The notes under the pieces: model-generated
Database searches by the model: none
What the model saw: only the letters and a program-made list of their open reading frames with translations
What the model was told of the DNA's origin: nothing
In this document: one piece after another, positions 55,201 to 64,000 of the stretch
Layout: each line of letters opens with the position of its first letter
How positions within the stretch are numbered: the first letter of the stretch is position 1
Assembly: GCF_000224145.3 (NCBI RefSeq)
Contig: NW_004190436.2
Location: 1-64,000 of the forward strand
DNA: 64,000 nucleotides
From: Ciona intestinalis
Taxonomy: Eukaryota; Chordata; Ascidiacea; Phlebobranchia; Cionidae
Direction of reading: 5' to 3'
Translations under genes and position numbers: made by a program

Positions 55201-58200
55201 TAAAGTGCTTGTAATACAGAAGGCTAGTGAACAAGCTTTCAATACAAAATATCATGCAAAAAACTCCTTCTATTCTGTGTGGGTGAGGTCCAGCAGCGTG
55301 ACATGTAATGTAACCTAAGATTTAAGCCAAAGTTGGCCCATTACCTCAACACCTAGGGTGCTACGACCTATTTGGGACCACTGGGTTGGGCATTGAACCC
55401 AGTGTCCTTCAGTTACTATAAAATCGCCTAAACACAACATCAACTTTCCAGGTGAATTTCCCCAACCTTGATTTTGATAAATCAACCATTGACTTTGGAT
55501 GTATATTGAATGACACTGAAGTAGCAAGATATGTAGATATAACAAACACAAGCCCGCTACCCGTGGCTTACAGATGGTCCTTTGTTGTCACTGAGGGAGA
55601 GCAAAATATACGGTGGGTGTTCATTATAATATTAATGGATTTTTTTTATTTTAAATACTTTGTAACATATTTATAATGTAAAAAAATGCAAACAAGTTCT
55701 GGTAGTTTTTAAATTTTTATAACATTACCTGATACTATGATTAAAGCTGGTCCCTGGACATTGATGTTAAATGTACTGCCTAAGCCCCAAGGACCCACTG
55801 CCACTATTGGTAGTAGCGCTAAACATCACACTCATAATCCCTGGCCTAAAAGTAGACATGCGAACCACTGTGCCACGGCACTGGCTCTGCTTCTAATTTC
55901 CCAATTGTTTTTTCATATCCTGAGCTTTTCTATTAGATACATTGGAGAAATAGCGAAACCTGCTGAACCTGAACCTCAAGTTAAGATTGAGGAACCTTTG
56001 CCTGAAGTTGTTGCTTTGGATGAACCAATTGTTGAACATGATGGTGTGTCTGGTGTCAAGTCATCTGTGGAAAAGCTACCCACTTCCCTCACTACTGGTC
56101 ATGAGGAGCCAGCATTGAGCAAGAGCATTGAAGAGAATAAAAATGGGGAAAATGAGGAGAGTGAGATAAAAGTGGGAGAGAGTGCTGATCATGATGCAAG
56201 TCAGGTAAATTTAATCATATGGTTTGTATGTGTTTTAAAAATTAAAGTTTATTTTAAAAGTGACATTTCGTATGGGAATTTTTTTTAAATTTATTTATAT
56301 GATGTTTTATTAAAATTTTCAGTTTCAGCCAGAAACAACATAAAAATGTTATGATGTATTTAAACAATTTTTAAAACATCTGAATCTTTTGATACTTGCT
56401 ACTGTGGATGTTTAAACCCAAGTAAAACCAAGTTTAATAAAATACTGAACCACAGTCAGTCACAGCGAACCTGTTCTAAATTTCTAAAACGCTAAAATGG
56501 TAATATACTAAACTTATATAATTACAACATAAATAACTTGGGGTGGCAGGGTTTGCAGACTATTTGAAAAAAATTCTATACTGTAGTAATCAGGAAAACT
56601 ATTAACCAATAAGTTAGATTTGTTTCCAAGAATGCGTCTTACTATCACTGCCTGCCCTGCATTCATAAATTTGGCTTTTTTGACTTTTCCTATATAGAAT
56701 AATATTAACTAAATTTACCATCCAAAATTTAACATGAACTTCATCATGTTGATCTTAGGAGGAGAATATTGATCTTCCTCCGAGCACGGAGTGGAGCAAG
56801 GAGGAGCTTGCACAGCATGATGAGGTCATCCAGCAAGCTCTGGAAGAAGAAAGAAGAAGAACAGCGAGCAGGATATCCTCAAGGAGTCAACCCTCGCATC
56901 CCTTCAATACAAGAGCAGCTGATCTTCCATTGTTACCATGGTTACAACCCGGTGCAAGTCATGTTCCTAATGGAGTGGAAGAGGTGGGAGGTTTATAAAA
57001 TAATGTTTATGTGGGAAAACATTATAGTAGGTTGGGGTAAGATTGTTTATGTTTTTGAAGTGGTTCTATAGTACGTTGGGGAAAGGGGGTTTAAGTTTTC
57101 AATAGAATGTTATAGTAGGTTAGAGCAAGATAGTTTCTGTTTTTAAAGTAATATATAGTAGGTTGGGGTTAGCTGTTTCATTTTTGTTTCTTTTATATCG
57201 TCTTATTTGGTGGTAAACGTAGTATTCATAGAATGTAAAAGCGTTGTTAATTGTTAAAAACATTGAAACATGGTATGACAATGATAACAATTGTGGCCAA
57301 TATATGTGATGTTAAGTTTGTATTAAAACTCACGAAATTTCCAGCTTATTCATTAAAGTCATATTCCAGGTGTTTGATATCCTTCCATTATATGGAACAC
57401 TTGAACCTGGTGAAACACAGCGCGTTACATTCACCTATTATGGCCATGCTGATGTTAGTTGTAATGCAAGGTTTGTAATGTTTTGGAACAAAATATAAGA
57501 GTATGGTCTAATGGTGAGGCATGCCAATGGATCCAAGATGTATGCTAAAGTTGCTCCATTACCCTAATGTTAATTTAATTATAGATAAAATTGTAAAATA
57601 TCAATTAAGTATTTTTTGTTATATCTGATATAAGTAAGGGGTTGGTCTATTAATTCAATTCAAGATTGAGTTGTAAAATATTAAATTAGCATTTTGTCAT
57701 ATAATATGTTAATTGTAAAGTTGTAAAATACCAAAAAAGTTTCTTTGTCATATGTTTATGAATCAACCACAGAGCTGTATGTGAGGTGCAGGGAGGTCCA
57801 AAATATGACGTGAAACTTGAAGGGGAAGCTTCACTTATTGAATATAAATTCGACCGAGCAGATGTTGACTTNTGGGAAAACTGTAAGTTGCAAAACCTTG
57901 AAGTTTTACTCTAAAATTTACAATGTATTTGTGTTAAACATGCAAATATATAAAGGAAAGTTTTATATGATGCTTATTCTAATTTTATTCAGATGGCATG
58001 GTTGTAGACTTCACACACCATGAGCACACTAAAAGTTACTCAAATAGCAAATAAAATATTCTTATATTATACACCTTGTTACAACATTTGGTTTATAGTG
58101 TTTAGGGACAGTAAGTAAATAAAATTACCACACATTTTTAACTCTTTTAAATGTGCTAAACCTTCTGTTCATTAAACTCTGATATACCTTATTGGTCTTT

Positions 58201-61200
58201 ATACATTTTCCTGGATATTAAATTAATCGAAAAATTATACTAAACACTAAGCTATACCTGAAAAATAATACCGAAAAATTACACCAGAAAAATTATAGTA
58301 AAGACAAAATTTTAGCTGAAAAATCAGACTGAAGCTTATCAAACCAAACACTTTTAGGATATTTACCATAAAACTGTTTCCTTTTCAACAGATGTTTGAC
58401 CAAGTTGCAGTTGGGGAACTGAGATTGGAAAACACAGGAAGAGTTGGTTTTAACTTTGTTGGCTTGGCTGGACTTGGTAGATCAGGTCCATCCCCAGGGG
58501 TTCCAGTGCTTAAACCATCCTCTGGTCATGTTCCTGCATTCAGTGATACAACACTGCCACGTGCTTTACTTACCAGGGATTCCAGAGCATGTTCACAAGT
58601 CAATTTGAGGTGAATATTTATATAACATGTTTTTTAAAATGTGAATATAACTATATATATACATTGCTTGAAGCCAGTGGGGTGTAGCACCCTGGGTGTG
58701 AGGTATTGAGCCAATTCTGGCCTAAATCTCAAGTCTCATGGTGTACCTTGTTGTAAGCTCTCATCCACATTAAAATGGAACATTACAACATTATTTTCAT
58801 CAAATAATTTCAAAATATTTTCACTCAGATTCAAGTTGCTCACTTTGAGCCCGCCATAATTAATGTTCTTGGTGAAGGAGTTTTCCCCCGTCTCGCCCTT
58901 GACTTGCCCCGATTTATTCCCGAAGACGAGCGTTACGCTTCATTGGTCAAAGAAGCCAAGGAAAATCTCGAACACGAGACAAACAAACAACCACCAGGGT
59001 CGCTACAGAGCAGATTATCTACACCAAGAAAGATAGCGAAAGAAAACGAGTTCGATCAAAATAACCAGTTCAATTCAACTGAGGTGATTTGAAATTAAAT
59101 ATTGAGTTTGTGAGTTTAGATTCTAGTTTAAACCATATTCCAATGTAAAAATGTTAGTTCATTTTATAAAGTATAACTTTTTTTGCTGTTACAAATATAT
59201 GATGGAAACTGATTATGGCATCATACATATAAATTTACTATTATAAATTCTGTTATAATATTATTTTTCCCTAACAGTTGATTTTCTGTAAGTCTCTATT
59301 AGCTAATTACCCCTTGGCAAGCTTACATATTGGGCCAATGAGTTAGGGCTAAGCATGCCTTTTAATCAAATACTGTGTCTAGTCACCAGAAAACTAATAA
59401 AAACTGGTGATTGGACGCAGTATTTGGATAATAGACAAGCTTAGCCGTCAGCCGTAACTCTCTAGCCCAAAAGCAGCGTATGACTTAAACTGATCCCAGG
59501 ATCTTCCATCTGATCTTGATATCCACATGGAGGTTGAACGACTCCTCCTCCGTGAGTTTGCATCCGAGAACCAACATTTCCTCGCTCCAGGAAGCGTCCC
59601 TGATCCATCCAGTGGCGGAAAAAGCAAAAAGAAAAAGAAATTTCCAAGGTTAGATTGTGGTTAAAAATGTTCATAGCTCAAGTGTAATATACTAATGTTG
59701 TTACCAAGTATAATTGAAATATTGATATCATAGCGAAAAACATAGACATACTAACATAGATTTAAATATACGATGTCTTGACAATGCTGCTTTTAATAAA
59801 AACTGTTATATTTTAAAGCTAGACACTTAAATAATCACCTTATAGTCCAAAGGAAATGTTAGGCTTTAAAAATAAAAAATCCTTTCAAACAAATTTCCCA
59901 CAAAGTTACTTATGTGGCAACTAGTAAGTGGGAAGGAGGTGTATAAAACAGAACACCCATGTTATAATAACTGTCATTGCCACGCACCATAGATAAGATT
60001 CATTTATTCATTCACATTCAATCAAGTATGGTAAACAAATTATAAAATTTACAGAGTACGTCTGACCGATTATTTACTTGATTTTGGATACGTTGTCCTT
60101 GGTAACGTAAGGTCACATATCGTCAGGGCAACCAACACTTCACATTTCCCAATCTCGTTCTCTGCTGATCGAAGCAGTGTTTCCCATTCAGGTTTGTTTT
60201 ATGTATGCAACACTAAAAGATAGGTCACGTGGTAAACACTAAAAAAATGGTTAGCTTGGTAAACACTAAAAAAATTGGTTAGCTTGGTAAACACTGAAAA
60301 ATGGTTTACTTTGTTTAAATGGCAGGGTGCCAAATGAAGTTTTTCAGTGAGTACTGTATTTTGTATCATTAGACAAAACAAACAGAAATTGCTCTAAACT
60401 AGTGATCGCTTATGGATGTTTAAATTTTCTGTCCAAAATACAATTTCTTGATAGGTCAGATATGTGGTAACTCATAGGGGTTTTAATGTGTATCGATATC
60501 AAGCATTGAAATCCAATATTCTTTGGTTATGGTGCAAGCATCTGACCCTTAAGCTGCTGCACTGAAAACAAATTTTCTCGGGATAAATAAGTAACTTTCT
60601 TCAAATATCATTATTAAGCCATTATGTCATATTGTAAATACAACCACTAATTTACTTTAACAGGCTTCAGTGTTGAGTTGGATCGTGTGAAACAACTTCC
60701 TGGAGCTCCAGATCATGAAACAGTTGATTTTAAAGTGACCTTTGACCCAAGAGGAGCCAATATTGGAATTGGACCAATCGAAGCTGTGATACCTGTCAAT
60801 GTAAGCTCACTTTTTATTCATAGCGTGTTTTAACAACTGTTGTTTTGTTTATGTAAGCATTGTGTTAAATTAAATTTATAAGCATTTTTTTTTTGAAATA
60901 CTTGTTTGATGGACCGTACTTTCGAATGTCCCTGAAAATTTAAAGATTTTTTAAAAATGTGACTGGTTTTAAACAACATGACTTGAGCAGATGAAAATCT
61001 AAAAAATGAACTCTTTAATGTTCTTTTTTATAACAGATACTTGGTGGTCCACAAATATGCATGCGGCTACGAGCTCATGTTGCTGTGCCTGATCTCTCTG
61101 TTAGCAACGATGTTGTGGATTTTGAAGATGTTCAATGTGGCCAATGTAAAGTCGTTACTGTGCAACTACATAACGAGCAACATGTGAGATGTGAATGGAC

Positions 61201-62473
61201 ATCAATCAACTCAGACAGAAGGGACAATGTAAGAAATAACTCAGAACATTTTGTAAGTTTAAGGTCCTGTGGTTGGCCGGTTGTATCAAAACCAAAAAAT
61301 GCTGGGTTTGATGTTTGATATTGATAAGGATTGGTTTTTGTGTTCTTGGACAAGACAATTGACAAACATTGCTCAAACCTAGTTGTCATAAATTGGTTCT
61401 AGCACCCTGGGTATTAATTTAAAGTAGCAATAGCAAGAGAATAGTATTACTGTTTATTACTAGTTTTTTCATGTAAACTGTTTAATGTGTCTAGATTACT
61501 ATTATTTGTCAACTAATGATTAATATTTATTTAATAATAATCTCTCTCTAAAGTAAACAAAGTGGCAAAAACGTGTTACTCACATAAAAATTGATTGGGA
61601 ATCCAGTTTAACAGAATGTGTATTTTAGTTGCCTTTGAATCAAATATACAAAGTATTTTTTCTAAAACCATTTAAATTTAGCTATAAATCTTTTTAGATT
61701 GACAAGCATGTTCCAATGCATTTGAGACGTAAACTACGTAAGGAAAACAAACCAAAACCAAACCACTTCGAAATGATGCCGTCCCATGGGTTTCTTGCAC
61801 CTGGTCAAAGAATGAATGTCCAGATCAAGTTCATGCCAACAGAAGAGGTTAATTCAAATATTTCTTCATTAAATTTAAATTAGACCCAAGCACTCATCAT
61901 TTTTTTATTATGTAATGTTTACATAATTTTTAATAAAGAAAACCTTTCTTATGCAAAGTCATGTCATATTTCCGGCCCTTTTACTATTTGGGTGTTATAT
62001 TCAAGTTCTGTTTGTTTTCTATTTAACTTTTAGTGTTTTATAAAAAATGTCATTTTACTGTTTTTTTTTTTGTTTGATTCTTGTATTCTTACCCCCATAT
62101 TGATGAGACAAACACAAGTTGTACTTAAAATATGTTAATATTTTTGTGTTTATTTAAATTTTTCCATTTCTTAGCGGCACTACTCTCAAAGATTGCTCAT
62201 CCACATCACCCAGGGGACTTCTCGGGTCTCCATTAGTGTCCGAGGTTCGGGGCTCGAACCCCAGCTTGACTTTGAACCCAACCTTGTTGAGTTTGGCCCC
62301 ATATTACCCCATGGTGTGGGTGATGAAGTAGACGTGGTGGTTCGAAATCCAACCCCGTTTTCAGTTGAACTTTATTCACTCGACTTTGACAAGCAATACT
62401 TACATGAGGAAAAAGTAAAACAAAATAAATTACATTTTAACTTATTATACCATATATATATATATATATATAC

Positions 62474-62509
<36 letters not shown>

Positions 62510-63727
62510 TGTTGCTGTCAGGCTATGGTACACTTGTTTTGAATAACAGTTCTTATTATACTTTAGTAGGTATATAAGTAAAATAGTGTGTTGAACAAGT
62601 TATGAGGGGCTAATATGCTGTGTGCACCTGTGTCTGCTTACAACTTACGACATTTGCATTTTTTGAATAGGAATACTTTTTATTTGGGTATTGGGTATGT
62701 GACTTTTTATCATTCTGTACGGCTAATGATTTGGATAACCCATTGTTGATTAATATTTTGAAGCCATGACCGTTATGTGACTTGACGTAAGACACACATG
62801 CCCCCACTAAGTTAGCAGCGTTCAGTCTTGAACCTTGTAACTACTGTTTATGTGGCTTCAACCACTATGCCATGATCCCAGTAACATAGCTTAGTACAAA
62901 TTTTGATAGAGAAAGCACAAAATATTTTTTTAACAAAACCATCTTCTTATCTTATCCTTATGCTGCAAAAGCTACTATATTAATTATTTTGCACATAATA
63001 CTAAACAAATATAAACCCCTTTTCCAGATCCTTCGTATGATGAAGGGATACGATGAACACAGCAATCTTCTTCTTCCTCCAAGAAGATGCGGGGAGGATT
63101 TACCTCCAGAGCTTCTCGGTTTCTACCAGGAGCAAGAGGAGAAAATTGAAGCAGCAAAAATCAAATCAGAAACAGAGGTTTCAAAAACAGAAGGTTAGTT
63201 TATGTTTTGTGCCAACACCAAACAGTTAATAATGCCAAACTTTTAAAAATGCAGGGGGGGCTAGAATAGTTGGACTTGTATTTCCATTTCGTGCTAAAAC
63301 TAACTTATTGGATCCTAGTGTTTATTCATTAATTTAGTGACATTTCCAGGGTAGTTTTTTGCCCACTTTGTTGTATCGCATATGTGTGTTAATACTCAGA
63401 CCCTTTATATATGTTGCCACACACATAACTGTTATCTAGCAGCGTTTTTTAAACTATAGTTCATGTACCACTTATAGTTATCTTTCACATTGTATTTATT
63501 TTTGCACAGTTTGGAATAATTTTAATTTACTCTAGCTTACAATAACAAATCCGCAGCAAATAAATCATCGAATAAAAAAAATTGACACTGTGCAATAATT
63601 TTGTAAATGTAAAAGTTTTTTTTTCACAGGCGATGAAACTGAAGATGACACAGCAGATGTTGATGTAGCTCCATCTAGTGTTGGTGTTCCAGCTGATGAG
63701 TCAGCAATAATTAAGGAAGAGACCCAG
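43214..63727 (+). CDS. HYDIN: HYDIN, central-pair apparatus protein (first 37 coding exons)
   Basis: HYDIN belongs to the C2b projection of the axonemal central pair and is needed for ciliary bending; it is a chain of ASH/MSP-like Ig domains. Exons: 43214-43372, 43756-43881, 44280-44399, 44681-44758, 45162-45418, 45642-45677, 46015-46139, 46519-46720, 47190-47373, 47745-47963, 48264-48496, 48969-49111, 49557-49678, 49976-50134, 50347-50460, 51175-51339, 51838-51990, 52313-52416, 52780-53056, 53547-53659, 54201-54459, 54763-54951, 55452-55612, 55937-56204, 56759-56983, 57370-57470, 57773-57882, 58392-58609, 58829-59083, 59500-59648, 60055-60191, 60664-60800, 61037-61228, 61698-61847, 62175-62414, 63028-63193, 63630-63727, continuing beyond. 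About 2,047 codons of a roughly 5,100-residue family. Marks: TEREKFIVPVFGIGARAILD, LFVRNIGNKEA, VFDILPLYGTLEPGETQ, DFGCILNDTE. Exon 24 is an acidic, low-complexity insert. Exon 27 carries one N and exon 28 two apparent extra bases. The start ATG lies upstream of the conserved KVAELLDMSETT-like segment (here RVVALLDMSETTHQ). Confidence 0.93.
44890..45075 (+). repeat. SINE piece in HYDIN intron 4
   Basis: CAATTTCTCCAACCCAGTTG to GGTAACTAGTAAGCAAGCAC; tail diverged. Confidence 0.75.
46236..46465 (+). repeat. SINE piece in HYDIN intron 7
   Basis: TGTATGTCTTTGAGCAAGAT to TGAAGTGTATGAAACAAAAA; head lost. Confidence 0.75.
48165..48263 (+). repeat. SINE tail forming the end of HYDIN intron 10
   Basis: AAAGCTGGCACAAGGTGTAT to GTATGTTACATTCATGTATT, directly followed by CAG and exon 11. 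Confidence 0.8.
49330..49531. repeat. Eroded SINE pieces in HYDIN intron 12
   Basis: Minus-strand body 49330-49465, then plus-strand tail 49478-49531 (GGTAACTTAAAATCGTGGAA ... AAGTTACATTCATTCATT), 25 bp before exon 13. Confidence 0.7.
50461..50770. repeat. Dispersed repeat, third family
   Basis: GAATGAAATTTATTTCGTCT then CTTCGGTCACGATAACGAAG. Related pieces lie at 23680-23765 (TAGATTTATTTTGTCTGTTC) and 31325-31500 (TTTTATTTGTCTCTTCGAAT), also sharing ACATTTAATT..AATTGGAAG. Class unknown. Confidence 0.6.
50858..51080 (-). repeat. SINE copy, diverged
   Basis: GTTCACGTGTGTTTTGTTTT ... AGCCACTGGGTTGGAGCAAT ... AAAGACATGTTC, in HYDIN intron 15. Confidence 0.7.
52440..52722 (-). repeat. Long-form SINE, minus strand
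   Basis: TATGTGGGTCGAGTCGTGGG, GGGACCTGAGATTTAAGCCA and ACCAGTGGGTTGAAGCAATG to CACTGAGCTGAATCACCAGA (inverse of the tRNA-like head). In HYDIN intron 18. Related minus-strand tails: 54600-54680, 55265-55440, 58675-58765. Confidence 0.75.
53664..53782 (-). repeat. SINE 3' part
   Basis: GTTTGTAACTTACTCTATCC to ACCTTACAAGTTACCGCATA, immediately after the HYDIN exon 20 donor. Confidence 0.85.
57018..57270. mobile_element. Stacked MITE ends
   Basis: TATAGTAGGTTGGGGTAAGA (57024), ATAGTACGTTGGGGAAAGG (57069), TATAGTAGGTTAGAGCAAGA (57112) and TATAGTAGGTTGGGGTTAGC (57156) are four end-like copies of the GTGGGGGAAGATGGGACA family; only the last runs on into the internal part (GTTGTTAATTGTTAAAAACA). 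In HYDIN intron 25. Confidence 0.65.
59890..60025 (+). repeat. SINE 3' part
   Basis: AAATTTCCCACAAAGTTACT to TAAGATTCATTTATTCATTC, 30 bp before HYDIN exon 31. Confidence 0.75.
62450..62510. repeat. (TA)n microsatellite
   Basis: Two TA runs separated by CTAC, in HYDIN intron 35. Shorter TA runs occur at 17955, 18940, 22955 and 28200. Confidence 0.95.
62600..62885 (-). repeat. SINE copy, diverged
   Basis: TGTGTGCACCTGTGTCTGCT ... GCTAATGATTTGGATAACCC ... CAACCACTATGCCATGATCC; full span but worn, in HYDIN intron 35. Confidence 0.75.
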
Positions 63728-64000
63728 GTTTGTTGACATAAAGTAAAATGCACTTGGAAATGCTAACAACGGTTTTGCCCAAAATGCTTAATTACTCTGT
63801 TATTAATGAGAATGGAAGGAATGTATGGTATGCAAAATATATTTTTTTGTCTAGATCAGAGCTAGATTTACTGAATTTATCACTAATTAGCTACTGTTTA
63901 GAACAATGTGCAATTGTACAATTAAGAGTATGGTTAAAATATTATTTTACCCAAAAAGGACATCAGTTCAACTTTGTATAAATACTAAAAAACATTGTTA

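Noticed and set aside
1..64000. CRISPR arrays, operons, ribosome binding sites or other prokaryotic systems
   Set aside because: The window is intron-rich eukaryotic DNA; the regular repeats present are minisatellites and transposons.

Overview
The window looks like chromosomal DNA of an ascidian, most likely Ciona intestinalis type A/robusta. It is AT-rich, with intron-dense genes (exons often 50-250 bp, introns of a few hundred bp). It is crowded with a tRNA-derived SINE ending in (ATTC)n and with short terminal-inverted-repeat elements whose arms read TAGTAGGGTGGGGGAAGATG, both of which I recognise from Ciona. The species is inferred from these repeats; no database was searched. Six runs of N (50 or 125 bases) are assembly gaps, and one single N lies inside an exon.

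Layout. (1) 1-4.75 kb: repeat-only DNA with two minisatellites, a block present twice, and rearranged pieces of Ty3/gypsy pol. (2) 5.48-8.55 kb, minus strand: the C-terminal 290 codons of an SLC26 anion transporter (last membrane part plus STAS domain) in seven exons; the N-terminal exons were not found. (3) 8.55-16.3 kb: transposon-rich, with a SINE-derived tandem array, a decayed THAP gene, two hAT-like elements with perfect 8-bp target duplications, and a rearranged local duplication. (4) 16.34-38.75 kb, plus strand: a complete 32-exon gene for a 1,044-residue SYCP2-type synaptonemal complex axial/lateral element protein, including what looks like a U12-type AT-AC intron. (5) 39.3-40.3 kb: a solo-looking gypsy LTR with primer-binding site and gag start, a gap, then a terminal-inverted-repeat element carrying tRNA-like boxes and telomere-like repeats. 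(6) 41.0-42.1 kb, plus strand: a C2H2 protein with nine fingers. (7) 43.2 kb to the window end, plus strand: the first 37 coding exons (about 2,047 codons) of HYDIN, the ciliary central-pair protein, continuing beyond the window.

The exon models rest on reading GT/AG borders by eye. Phases were checked: SYCP2 sums to 3,135 nt including stop, the SLC26 part to 873 nt, and HYDIN stays in frame once the single N and two apparent extra bases are discounted. The genes have no evident joint function: meiotic chromosome axis, anion transport, transcription factor, cilium. The most notable signals are the AT-AC intron in SYCP2, SINE tails that repeatedly sit directly before 3' splice sites, an SYCP2 terminal exon whose acceptor lies inside transposon-derived DNA, and local frame errors in HYDIN exon 28.
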